A stretch of DNA of 64,000 nt from Lentilactobacillus kribbianus (lineage in GTDB: Bacteria; Bacillota; Bacilli; Lactobacillales; Lactobacillaceae), in contig NZ_JABEQQ010000001.1 in assembly GCF_013184075.1 (NCBI RefSeq), forward strand, positions 372,001 through 436,000, given 5' to 3'. The notes under the pieces were generated by a model. The model saw only the letters and a list, made by a program, of their open reading frames with translations. It did no database searches and was not told the origin of the DNA. Position 1 is the first letter of the stretch, and the number at the start of each line of letters is the position of its first letter. Positions 54,350 to 62,815 of this stretch are shown here, in pieces. Both the position numbers and the translations under genes were made by a program.

Positions 54350-54758
54350 ATTTACCAAAATTACTCAAATATTGTTTAATTATTTTCATTAAATCATCTG
54401 AATTATCAATATCATCATTTTCAAAGGCATTAGCAATTGCAAATCCCAAGCCTTCAGTTATTGCTACCGCGGTACTGCCAGTTAAGACGGCTCCCGCCAC
54501 TGTTCCTAGTCCCGGAATTAACTTAAACACATTGCCCACGATTCCTTTACCAATACTAGAAGCAGTAGTGGCTGATAAAGCCCCTTTAATGGCTCCTTCA
54601 GAAATACGTTCGCCATAAGCATGGTAGATTTTGGCAATCATTACTGTTTGAATCGGAATCAATAATGCTGCATCAGCAAATGGAATTGGGGTGACCGCTA
54701 CTGCAGCGGCAGCCGTTGCGGCTGAATGAATCGCAACTTGGGCCTCTTTTTTCACCAT
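54348..54758 (-). CDS. DUF697-like small membrane-associated protein
   Basis: A 136-residue Ala/Gly-rich protein with two or three hydrophobic helices (for example IPFADAALLIPIQTVMIAKIY and LIPGLGTVAGAVLTGSTAVAI). The pattern matches the DUF697 domain usually fused to a GTPase (YcjF/Era-like); here it stands alone and no GTPase gene is next to it. GAGGAGG 8 bases before ATG 54758 is an excellent ribosome site. Function unknown. Confidence 0.65.
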   Translation of the reverse strand: MVKKEAQVAIHSAATAAAAVAVTPIPFADAALLIPIQTVMIAKIYHAYGERISEGAIKGALSATTASSIGKGIVGNVFKLIPGLGTVAGAVLTGSTAVAITEGLGFAIANAFENDDIDNSDDLMKIIKQYLSNFGK

Positions 54759-54862
54759 CCTGCATACCTCCTCTAAAATGTTGCCTGGATACTTTTATTT
54801 TACCATATTCCTAACCTGAAGTAGTTTAACCGCGATTAGATGAAGCTCATTCCCAAAAATAG

Positions 54863-54874
54863 TTAGGTACCAAA
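54863..54874. promoter_or_regulatory. Upstream operator copy, MarR/ABC module 2
   Basis: TTAGGTACCAAA, an imperfect version of the dyad at 54922-54933, located 10 bases before the -35. Confidence 0.45.
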
Positions 54875-54883
54875 ATAAAATGC

Positions 54884-54911
54884 TTGTTATTTAAAAAATA
54901 GCGTGTATACT
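54884..54911 (+). promoter_or_regulatory. Promoter of the MarR/ABC module 2
   Basis: TTGTTA and TATACT separated by 16 bases, flanked by the two TTAGG-N2-CC(T/A)AA elements. Confidence 0.55.
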
Positions 54912-54921
54912 TTAGAAACTG

Positions 54922-54933
54922 TTAGGCACCTAA
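54922..54933. promoter_or_regulatory. Downstream operator copy, MarR/ABC module 2
   Basis: TTAGG-CA-CCTAA, perfect 5-bp arms, 10 bases after the -10, covering the expected transcription start. Confidence 0.5.
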
Positions 54934-54980
54934 TTAATTTATGAATCATAATTTGAAAAATAAATATAGGAGATTTTACC

Positions 54981-55529
54981 ATGGATAATAACCCAAATAC
55001 AGCTAAAGAATTATTACAAACTCTCTTTCAAACCATGAACTCTATTCGTAAGCATAATGGTCGTCATTTTCATTTTCACTTTAACAGCCAAAATCGTGTC
55101 CTTTGGATTTTGTCACAACGAGACGGTCATTTAACTCAAAGTGAACTCAGTGAACTACTCGACATTCGCCCTTCCTCCACTAGTGAACTCTTAAAAAAAC
55201 TAGAAAGTAAGGGTTTGATTGAACGTAGCAACGACCCTGATGATCGCCGAATTACTATTATTAAGTTAACCGAAGCCGGTAAAGCAGCAGCCGCTAAAAC
55301 TAATCCTACTAATTTTGATGAAATGGCGACCGATCTAACCGCTGGATTAACTGAAGCAGAAATTATTGAATTAACCACCTTATTACAAAAAATGCGCACC
55401 GGTCTTAACGATGGTCAACCAGATGATGACGATGATTTCGGTCCCTTCAGACATCCTGACTTCAGATCCCCATTCGGCGGCGATCGCGGTTTTTCAGCTC
55501 ACCACGACTTTTTTTACCGCTTTTTTTAG
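54981..55529 (+). CDS. MarR-family regulator with His-rich N terminus and Phe/His/Asp-rich tail
   Basis: A 182-residue winged-helix regulator: HTH TQSELSELLDIRPSSTSELLKKLE (about 52-75) and wing DPDDRRITIIKLT. Before the HTH is RHFHFHFNSQNR, and the tail beyond residue 145 is DDDDDFGPF followed by Phe/His/Arg-rich sequence, both unusual for MarR. AGGAG precedes ATG 54981. It comes first in a unit with an ABC exporter 26 bases downstream and is preceded by a promoter flanked by two dyads, so autoregulation is likely. Paralogous in layout to the MarR at 47256. Confidence 0.85.
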   Translation: MDNNPNTAKELLQTLFQTMNSIRKHNGRHFHFHFNSQNRVLWILSQRDGHLTQSELSELLDIRPSSTSELLKKLESKGLIERSNDPDDRRITIIKLTEAGKAAAAKTNPTNFDEMATDLTAGLTEAEIIELTTLLQKMRTGLNDGQPDDDDDFGPFRHPDFRSPFGGDRGFSAHHDFFYRFF

Positions 55530-55554
55530 AAATTAAATTCTCGAGGTAAATAAT

Positions 55555-57321
55555 ATGCGCAATTCGTACTCTCTTCATGGTGAAGATCAATCTTTAAACG
55601 CCAACTTTACTTGGCATAAATTCATGAATTTACTTAACCGTTCCAAACCCAACCTGGTCATTTTAATTGTCGGCTTTTTAATCAGTCTGATTTCTACCGG
55701 TATTAGTTTAGTTATTCCGATGTTTACTAAAACCCTTATTGATGGCTCTTCCATTAAAAATATGAATATGGGTTTCATCGGCGTAATTATTGCCGCTTTC
55801 TTAATTCAAGCGGCTACCGGTGCCATTTCTAGTTTTATGATGGGTTACATGGGTGAACAAACCGTGGCCAATTTACGTAAATTGGTTTGGGATAAAATTA
55901 TGTTACTCAAAGTCAAATATTTTGATGATCACAAAGTTGGTGATACCGCCAGTCGTTTAACTAATGACACCACGGTTGTTAAATCCCTCGTGGCTGACCA
56001 ATTACCTTAATTTGTTAGTGGCATCGTATCAATGATTGGTGCTATCGCTGTTTTATTCTTTATGGATTGGAAAATGACCCTTATTGTTATTGTGGCCGTT
56101 CCTATTTTAGGTTTAATCATGGTGCCTATTGGTAACGCTATGCGAACCATTTCAATTCGAATGCAACGTCAAACCGCAGAATTCAACAGTACCACGACTG
56201 AATCGTTGGGTGAATCTCGGTTAATTAAGTCCTCTAATGGTGAACAAACTGAAATTGATCAAGGTGATTTGGCTATTGATCGCTTGTTTGCCACCGGAGT
56301 GCAAGAATCTAAAGTATTCGCGATCATTCAACCATTGATGTTGTTAACTATGATGGCCATCTTGGTCTCAGTGATTGGTTATGGTGGTATTCGTGTTCAA
56401 CAAGGTACCCTCACTATCGGTACCTTGGTTGCCTTTTTACTATATTTATTCCAAATAATTGCTCCTGCAACCCAATTCTCTCAATTTTTCACTCAATTAC
56501 AAAAAACTAAGGGAGCAACTGCCCGCTTGGAAGATATTTTAGAACAACCAGAAGAACAACTAGAAGCTGGTGAAATAGTGGATGTTTCCGGCTTAACCAT
56601 TAGTGTCGACGATGTGAGTTTTGGTTATGATTTAGAACATCAAGTGCTTAAAAATATTACTTTTGATGCTCATCCTAATTCCATTGTGGCTTTTGCTGGG
56701 CCTAGTGGTTCTGGTAAATCAACGCTCTTTAGTTTGTTAGAACGCTTTTATCAACCAGATACCGGCCATATTAGAATTGGTGATCATGATTTAACCGATG
56801 TTTCTTTGAGATCATGGCGAGAACAAATTGGCTATGTCTCCCAAGATAGTGCTATGTTTGCTGGCACCATTCGCGATAATTTAACCTTTGGACTTGATAA
56901 AGAAGTTAGTGATGACGACTTGTGGCAAGTTTTAAAATTAGCGTTTGCCGATCAATTTGTAAAAGAGATGCCTGACACTTTAGACACCGAAGTTGGTGAA
57001 CGTGGGATTAAAATTTCTGGTGGTCAACGCCAACGTTTAGCTATCGCTCGCGCCTTCTTGCGTAATCCTAAAATTTTGATGCTTGATGAAGCCACTGCCA
57101 GTTTGGATAGTCAATCTGAAGAAATGGTGCAAAAAGCGCTCAATAATTTGATGGCTAACCGAACCACCTTGGTCATTGCTCATCGTCTCTCCACTATTGT
57201 GGATGCTGATAAGATTATTTTTATCGAAAATGGAACTATTACTGGGCAAGGAACGCACCAAGAATTATTAAAAGATCATGATTTGTATCGTCAATACGTG
57301 GCGGAACAATTTAAGGATTAA
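55555..57321 (+). pseudogene. ABC multidrug-type exporter interrupted by an in-frame TAA
   Basis: The frame from ATG 55555 to 57321 would encode 588 residues: six-helix membrane domain, then ATPase with Walker [10 protein letters not shown], signature ISGGQRQRLAIARAFL, Walker B ILMLDEATASLD and AHRLS. A single TAA at 56008-56010, after VADQLP and before FVSGIVSMIG, cuts it after 151 residues. Both sides stay in the same frame and the codon is one transition from CAA (Gln). The rest could restart at ATG 56032 only without helices 1 to about 3, so a working exporter is unlikely unless the stop is a read error. Confidence 0.82.
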
Positions 57322-57332
57322 GAGGGTAATCT

Positions 57333-57377
57333 AAAAAAGTTCAATAGTTCGTCAGCTATGACGCTATTGAACTTTTT
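57333..57377 (+). terminator. Terminator after the ABC exporter
   Basis: AAAAAAGTTCAATAG and CTATTGAACTTTTT with inner CGTCA/TGACG pairing. Confidence 0.9.
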
Positions 57378-57442
57378 GTAATTAACGGATAAATTTGTTT
57401 TGGGAGCACGTTTTTTAGTGCGATCCAACTGGTAAACAGCGC

Positions 57443-57493
57443 AAAAAAATCGTTGGATAGTAGTCTTATGACCGAACTATTCAACGATTTTTT
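57443..57493 (-). terminator. Terminator after the HAD phosphatase gene
   Basis: AAAAAATCGTTG(A/G)ATAGT arms of 17-18 bp around a 14-base loop, with T runs at both outer ends; 31 bases beyond the phosphatase stop. Confidence 0.85.
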
Positions 57494-57524
57494 CAGAAAA
57501 GAGCGGAACAATTTCTCCGCATAT

Positions 57525-58346
57525 TTAAATTAATTCATCAATTGTTTTTAAAACCCCATCATCATTATTGCCGGCAACCGTGGTTTGGGTTACTTGGGCT
57601 TTAACGATTGGTGCCGCCGTTGGCATCGCAAATCCATATGGGGTCATCGTCAACATTTCTAAATCATTTTCGTCATCACCAAACGTCGCGATTTCATCGT
57701 TAGCGATGTTATAGCGTTGTTGCAATTTTTGAATGGCCGTTTCCTTATTAACCCCAACGTTACCAATTAGTTCCGTATTGAAACCAGAATTTTGGCTCAT
57801 CAAAGTTTGTGGTAAATCATTGCGCAACATTTTGACGTTTTGTGCAAAGTTATCGCTAGCAAAAGTAACCCCCACTTTGGTCAAATGATCGTCTACTTTT
57901 TCGTTAGATAAATGAGCAAAATCATCCACCAATTGGACTGCATTATAGTAACGTTTGACAATATCAATCACTTCGGCGGGTGTTTGACTATCCACATAAG
58001 TTCGTTTAACTCCCGAAATCGTGTGTTGCAAAATAGTATCCGTTGCAAATTGATTGTTAATAATGTTAAGGGTTTGCGCTAAATCTTGGGGGTCAATTTC
58101 ATCAAAATCAACCAAGCGATTGCCACTATGAATAACCGCGCCGTTTTGCGAAATGAAGTCAATTGTTTGCCGAATAGCATCAAATTGATTCTGTAATCGT
58201 TGGTATTGTGAGCCACTGGCTACCACGAATTTGATGCCCTTAGCTTGAATCCGTTGATATACTTGTTCAAAATGAGCTAGATTATAGCCATCTTGATCGT
58301 TTAAAAAGGTCCCATCCATATCCGTTACAATCATCTTAATTGTCAA
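57525..58346 (-). CDS. Cof-type HAD phosphatase
   Basis: A 273-residue haloacid-dehalogenase phosphatase of the Cof/YkrA group with C2B cap, likely acting on sugar or nucleotide phosphates, possibly flavin nucleotides. Motif I DMDGTFL (residues about 9-15), motif II Ser in VVASGSQY, and motif IV ATFGDDENDLEML near 215. The start appears to be TTG 58346: GGGG lies 7 bases before it, while the later ATG (58334) has no ribosome site, and relatives carry a few residues before IVTDMDG. Single gene, own terminator. Confidence 0.87.
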   Translation of the reverse strand: MTIKMIVTDMDGTFLNDQDGYNLAHFEQVYQRIQAKGIKFVVASGSQYQRLQNQFDAIRQTIDFISQNGAVIHSGNRLVDFDEIDPQDLAQTLNIINNQFATDTILQHTISGVKRTYVDSQTPAEVIDIVKRYYNAVQLVDDFAHLSNEKVDDHLTKVGVTFASDNFAQNVKMLRNDLPQTLMSQNSGFNTELIGNVGVNKETAIQKLQQRYNIANDEIATFGDDENDLEMLTMTPYGFAMPTAAPIVKAQVTQTTVAGNNDDGVLKTIDELI

Positions 58347-58509
58347 ATAAAAACCCCATTTCTGTTAAAAGTTCGGATTCCTTGGTTACTTAAATAATAG
58401 GTTAAATCCGATCATTTTGATAGCGCTTTTCTCAAAATCATAATTGTTTAATGTTTATAATAATATACCGTTATTAGTTATCTTTTTCATAAATGACGGT
58501 TTTAAATAA

Positions 58510-58546
58510 AAAGGCACTCAAACTAATTGTCAGCTTGAGTGCCTTT
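58510..58546 (-). terminator. Terminator after the repeat-rich surface protein
   Basis: AAAGGCACTCAA and TTGAGTGCCTTT arms; T-rich run on the minus strand. Confidence 0.88.
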
Positions 58547-58559
58547 ACTTATTGAAAAA

Positions 58560-59855
58560 TTACTGTCTTTTCGTTTTTCCAAAATACCATACTGAGCCGA
58601 GCAAGGCTAATAAAGCCATACCCAGGTATGATACATTCATTTGCTTTTGTTCGCTAGTTTGTGGAAGGGTACTTTGTTTATTGACCACGTTAGTCGCTAC
58701 TCTAGCCTGAGTAACGGCTGGTTGCTTAGTAGTATTCTTCGTTTTGTTAGTTTTCGTTAAACCATTTGCTGGTTTTTGAACTGGATCGATGGGGGTTACG
58801 TCAGTGGGATCCTCATGGTTACCTTGATTCGAATCATGGTTAGGATCAGTAGGGGTTACCCCATCTTGATCGTTTTCGTTGGGGTCTGAGGATTTATCGC
58901 CACCTTCATCGCCACCGTTGGGGTCTGACGGTTTATCGCCGCCTTCGTCACCACCATCGGGGTCTGACGGCTTGTTGCCACTTTCATCGCCACCATTGGG
59001 GTCTGACGGTTTATTGCCGCCTTCGTCACCACCGTTGGGATCTGATGGTTTATTGCCACCTTCATCGCCACCATTGGGATCTGACGGCTTGTTGTCACCT
59101 TCGTCGACACCATTGGGATCTGACGGCTTGTTGTCACCTTCGTCGACACCATTGGGATCTGACGGTTTGTTGCCACCTTCGTCACCACCGTTGGGGTCTG
59201 ACGGTTTATCGCCACCTTCGTCACCACCATCGGGGTCTGACGGCTTGTTGCCACCTTCATCGCCACCATTGGGGTCTGACGGCTTGTTGCCACCTTCATC
59301 GCCACCATTGGGGTCTGACGGCTTGTTGCCGCCTTCGTCACCACCATTGGGGTCTGACGGTTTATCGCCACCTTCGAATTCCTCGGATGTAATATTAAAA
59401 TTAAATGATATCGGTTCTGAATTGTAATTTGTAGTAAACGTAGTTTGATACTGACCACCAATATCTCCTGTAAAAACTAATTCAATTTGATAGGTAATCG
59501 AACCACTATTACCGTTATTCCAAGGATTAACCGTGTATTCTTTTACCGTTAATTCCGCATTCGGATGACTGCTAGTTATTTTTAATTTAGTAAAATCAAA
59601 ATTTGTAGACATGTTGGAATAATTTAATGTAACTGTACCAGTATATTTATGGTTAGCAATAACGTCCCTTTGATTAGATTAAATATTTCCAAGATCTACT
59701 ACATAAATACCAATATAATTTATATTAATACTATCAGCACTTCGACTAACACTATCATTCACCACAGCAACATCAGCCACGGCTTTTAGGGGGGTAGCAT
59801 TAAGGCTGACAAGCAGGAAAGCTCCAGTAAGTAATGCGGGGGTTTTTATTTTCAT
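58560..59855 (-). pseudogene. LPQTxE surface protein with 13 tandem repeats, interrupted by an in-frame TAA
   Basis: From ATG 59855 the frame gives a signal peptide (KIKTPALLTGAFLLVSLNAT, cleavage near KAVAD) and 58 codons, then TAA at 59679-59681; the same frame continues without further stops to 58560. The remainder has a beta-rich region (ITYQIELVFTGDIGGQ), 13 copies of a 13-residue acidic repeat (KPSDPNGGDEGGN type), a Thr/Lys linker, sorting signal LPQTSE, a helix and KTKRQ. Restored length 431 residues. An internal ATG at 59612 could start the rest but without a signal peptide, so the product would not reach the wall. Likely a former wall-anchored spacer or adhesin. Confidence 0.8.
58878..59385 (-). 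repeat. Tandem array, 13 units of 39 bp (coding)
   Basis: Each unit encodes a 13-residue acidic repeat around KPSDPN. Variants are ordered: units 2-5 and 9-12 (counted from the N terminus) share the series N,N,D-ending then DK-starting, and units 7 and 8 both carry GVDEGD. This points to multi-unit duplication. The period is a multiple of three, so frames on both strands look open. Confidence 0.9.
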
Positions 59856-59889
59856 TTTTCATGAGGCCTTTCATCGTTTTTCATAACCG

Positions 59890-59895
59890 ATTATA
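59890..59895 (-). promoter_or_regulatory. -10 box of the repeat-rich surface protein gene
   Basis: A perfect TATAAT on the minus strand about 35 bases before ATG 59855; the best -35 (TAATGA, 18 bases) is poor. Confidence 0.4.
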
Positions 59896-60007
59896 CACTC
59901 ATAATTAATAATGTCATTAAAAGTTTTATCATTTTTTCATCATCTCGATGATTAAATTGTTATTAATAGAATTTTATCTACCTATAATATTTTATCCCTT
60001 TAACAAT

Positions 60008-60043
60008 AAAAAAGACCCCTAACCATTCGATTTGAGTCTTTTT
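60008..60043 (-). terminator. Terminator overlapping the end of the MerR gene
   Basis: AAAAAGAC and GTCTTTTT arms with a long loop on the minus strand, continuing into T-rich sequence; the 5' arm includes the stop codon region. Confidence 0.65.
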
Positions 60044-60491
60044 ACTTCTTATTGAATTCCTGCTGATAACGTTCATGCTCATGTGGATCCACATCATGTG
60101 TTCCCGGTATAAAATGGATAGCTTCCGTCCCGGCTTCCAAGGCCGTTTGGTAATACCATTTCTTCCAACGCAAAAAATTAAGATTAGCCTGCAATTCATT
60201 AATTTCTCTCTCTAATTGTTGTTCATGCTCATCTAAAAAATCATAACGTTGTTGTAACGTGCTATCCCCGGTCATACACCAATCAATAAAAGTACCAATA
60301 TCTTTCACGGGAATGCCAGATTGTTTCATGCATTGAATCACTTCAATGAAATTCATGTCATTTTCTTTAAACACTCGTCGTCCCGCCTGATCACGATCGA
60401 TAAATGGCATCAACCCTTCTTTATCATAATAACGAATAGTATCAACCGAAACGTTCATTTTTTTTGCAATATCGCCTATTTTATACGCCAA
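60042..60491 (-). CDS. MerR-family regulator
   Basis: A 149-residue regulator. The N-terminal winged HTH reads AYKIGDIAKKMNVSVDTIRYYDKEGLMPFIDRDQAGRR with the typical RYYDKEGL. A long dimerisation helix and a short C-terminal effector part follow (aromatic-rich, WKKWYYQTALEAGTE). I place the start at TTG 60491, where AAGGAG lies 7 bases upstream and the HTH begins two residues later; the ORF upstream of it runs through the promoter region. Divergent from an SDR gene, whose promoter has the 19-bp spacer that MerR proteins twist, so this regulator very likely activates that gene. Resembles AdhR-type aldehyde-responsive regulators. Confidence 0.83.
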   Translation of the reverse strand: MAYKIGDIAKKMNVSVDTIRYYDKEGLMPFIDRDQAGRRVFKENDMNFIEVIQCMKQSGIPVKDIGTFIDWCMTGDSTLQQRYDFLDEHEQQLEREINELQANLNFLRWKKWYYQTALEAGTEAIHFIPGTHDVDPHEHERYQQEFNKK

Positions 60492-60512
60492 AAAATTTCT
60501 CCTTCTTTTTCC

Positions 60513-60543
60513 TTGACCTGAAGTTAGCTCCAGGTTGTATATT
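60513..60543 (+). promoter_or_regulatory. MerR-type promoter (19-bp spacer) with operator dyad
   Basis: TTGACC (60513-60518) and TATATT (60538-60543) are 19 bases apart. Between them ACCTG (60516-60520) and CAGGT (60531-60535) form a dyad with a partly symmetric centre, the standard MerR layout. It reads towards the SDR gene. Confidence 0.75.
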
Positions 60544-60588
60544 GACATTGTAGCTGATCCAATATAAATAAAAAAGGGGAAATTTACT

Positions 60589-61326
60589 ATGAATAATTCC
60601 AAACCATTAGTAGTTATTACTGGCGCTAGTTCCGGCTTTGGTGCCGAAATGGCCCAACTATTTAACAAAGACGGTTACCCAATGTTACTAATTGCCCGCC
60701 GCGTTGAAAAAGTTAAAGAACTACCATTAAACTTCGATAACGTTATGGTAGCTAAGGCTGACGTAACTGATAAAAATGAATTTGAAGCCGTAATCAGAGA
60801 TGCCGAAGCTCAATATGGTCCAACCGACTTACTGGTTAACAATGCCGGGGTGATGCTGTTAGGTAACGTTTGGCGCCAAGATCCTAATGAATGGCAAACC
60901 ATGTTAGATACTAACGTTATGGGTGTGTTAAACGGGACTCAAATCGTGTTAAACGATATGATGAAAAGACAGCATGGTACCATTATTAACATGTCATCAT
61001 TAGCTGGTAAGAAAACCTTTGTTAACCATGCAGCCTATGTGGCTTCTAAGTTCGGTGTACACGGCCTTAGTGAAACCATCCGGGAAGAAGTTTCTGATAA
61101 AAATGTTCGGATTGCCATGGTGGCTCCCGGCGCTGCAGAAACTGAACTTTTAACTCACGTTACTGATAACGAAGCCCTTGATGGCTATCAAGAATGGAAA
61201 GACAGCATGGGTGGCATTACTTTAGATCCCGTTCACGTGGCTGAATCCGTTAAGTTCATTTATGATATGCCTCAAGAAGTTAACATCCGTGAAATCGATA
61301 TTGCGGCTACCCGCCAAGATTCTTAA
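60589..61326 (+). CDS. Short-chain dehydrogenase/reductase
   Basis: A 245-residue classical SDR using NAD(P)H. Motifs: TGASSGFG at residues 11-18, NNAGVM near 84, catalytic Ser in INMSSLAG and YVASK near 155. The substrate is unknown; the MerR-type regulator suggests induction by an aldehyde, oxidant or similar stress. AGGGGA precedes ATG 60589. Transcribed from the 19-bp-spacer promoter. Confidence 0.9.
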   Translation: MNNSKPLVVITGASSGFGAEMAQLFNKDGYPMLLIARRVEKVKELPLNFDNVMVAKADVTDKNEFEAVIRDAEAQYGPTDLLVNNAGVMLLGNVWRQDPNEWQTMLDTNVMGVLNGTQIVLNDMMKRQHGTIINMSSLAGKKTFVNHAAYVASKFGVHGLSETIREEVSDKNVRIAMVAPGAAETELLTHVTDNEALDGYQEWKDSMGGITLDPVHVAESVKFIYDMPQEVNIREIDIAATRQDS

Positions 61327-61472
61327 TTTTGTTCGGTTTTCTCATTATTTTCACCATTACAATCGCTCTTATGAGAACGTTTCAAATTAATTCTGTTTTC
61401 TTAACGGTTACTCTTGTATAATTAATACCTATACGAGATAAATAACGAACATTAAGAAACGGAGAGACTACT

Positions 61473-62753
61473 ATGAAAAAGGTCAAACACTGGCGGATTA
61501 CCTTGGGTTGGCAGATCATGATTGGGCTAGCTTTAGGAATCATTTTAGGCGTGATTTTTTACCAAAATAAAACCGCCATTACTACCATGCAAAATATCGG
61601 AACGATGTTTATTAGCATGATCCAAATGATTGTATTACCAATTGTTATCGCTTGTTTAACGGTCGGAATCGCTGGTATGGGCGACATTGGTGAATTAGGT
61701 CGCGTCGGCGTTAAGACATTGATTTATTTTGAAATCTTAACCACGGTTGCCCTAGTAGTCGGCATGTTATTTGCTAACATTTTTCATCCCGGCACCTATA
61801 TTGACATCAATAGTTTGCACAGTACCGATATTAGTCAATACATGGCTACCGCCAAAACGGCCAAGGAATCTAGTGGTCTTTGGGGGACGATTATGAATAT
61901 CATCCCCAAAAATATTTTTCAATCACTCTCTGAAGGTAATATGATGCCCGTTATCTTCTTTTCCGTCCTATTTGGCCTTGGTATCACCGCAATTGGTAAA
62001 GAAGGTCAAATTCTAGTAGATGGGTTAACTGCCATTCAAGAAGTAATGTTTAAAATTACCAACTGGGTGATGCGCTTGGCCCCTATTGGAGTTTGTGCTT
62101 TAATTGGGGTAACGGTTGCTGAAATGGGTCTAAAAGCCTTAGCACCACTAGGCTACTTCATTTTACTAACTTACGCTGCAATGATCTTTTTCGTAATAGT
62201 TGTTTTGGGTATCGTTGCTAAAATGCATCACATTGAATTTTTCACGCTATTAAAAGTAATTAAAAACGAAATCATTTTGGCCTTTACGACTGCTAGTTCA
62301 GAAGCCGCATTACCCAATATGATGAACAAAATGCAAAAATACGGAGTTAGTCAGGGAATCGTTTCATTTGTTATTCCCACCGGATATACATTTAATCTAG
62401 ATGGTTCCGCCATTTACCAAGCAATGGGAGCTTTATTTTTAGCTCAGGCCTACCATATTCATTTGAGTATCGGCCAACAAATTACCCTTCTAGTGGTTTT
62501 AATGATTACTTCTAAAGGTATGGCTGGAGTGCCGGGAGCTTCCTTTGTGGTCCTACTAGCTACTGTAGCTACTATCGGCGTTCCAATGGCCGGCTTAACC
62601 TTTATTGCCGGAATTGATCGGATTGTCGATATGGGTAGAACCGCCGTTAACGTGGTGGGAAATTCCTTAGCTGCCATTATTATGGGAAAAGCAGAACACG
62701 AATTTGATGAAACTAAATACGAAGCTTATTTAAAAGAATTGGATTTAAAATAA
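61473..62753 (+). CDS. Dicarboxylate/amino acid:cation symporter (GltP/GltT type)
   Basis: A 426-residue DAACS family secondary transporter, importing glutamate/aspartate or C4-dicarboxylates with protons or sodium. Seen: N-terminal scaffold helices, the first hairpin FTTASSEAALPNMM (serine-rich motif), the unwound helix IPTGYTFNLDGSAIYQAMGALF, and the conserved GVPGAS and DRIVDMGRTAVNVVGN with the residues that bind substrate carboxylate. An Asp and Arg here suggest amino acid rather than pure dicarboxylate use, but this is not decisive. GGAGAG precedes the ATG. Single gene with terminator. Confidence 0.9.
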   Translation: MKKVKHWRITLGWQIMIGLALGIILGVIFYQNKTAITTMQNIGTMFISMIQMIVLPIVIACLTVGIAGMGDIGELGRVGVKTLIYFEILTTVALVVGMLFANIFHPGTYIDINSLHSTDISQYMATAKTAKESSGLWGTIMNIIPKNIFQSLSEGNMMPVIFFSVLFGLGITAIGKEGQILVDGLTAIQEVMFKITNWVMRLAPIGVCALIGVTVAEMGLKALAPLGYFILLTYAAMIFFVIVVLGIVAKMHHIEFFTLLKVIKNEIILAFTTASSEAALPNMMNKMQKYGVSQGIVSFVIPTGYTFNLDGSAIYQAMGALFLAQAYHIHLSIGQQITLLVVLMITSKGMAGVPGASFVVLLATVATIGVPMAGLTFIAGIDRIVDMGRTAVNVVGNSLAAIIMGKAEHEFDETKYEAYLKELDLK

Positions 62754-62760
62754 ATTCATT

Positions 62761-62805
62761 AAAAAATAGGTTGTAACAAACTTAAAGTTTGTTACAACCT
62801 TTTTT
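62761..62805. terminator. Bidirectional terminator
   Basis: AGGTTGTAACAAAC and GTTTGTTACAACCT with flanking A and T runs; between convergent symporter and glpF genes. Confidence 0.93.
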
Positions 62806-62815
62806 CTTCGGTTAA

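Noticed and set aside
58878-59385. CRISPR-like array
   Set aside because: Contiguous 39-bp units without spacers, in frame with a signal peptide, LPQTSE anchor and matching codon use; a coding tandem repeat.
58879-59427. Open frames on the + strand and in a second minus frame through the repeat array
   Set aside because: They are by-products of a repeat period that is a multiple of three; their translations are simple Pro/Ser/Gly or His/Cys/Arg repeats without ribosome sites.
59612-59612. Internal ATG as the true start of the repeat-rich surface protein
   Set aside because: It would lack an export signal although the protein has a wall anchor, no ribosome site precedes it, and a signal peptide lies upstream in the same frame.
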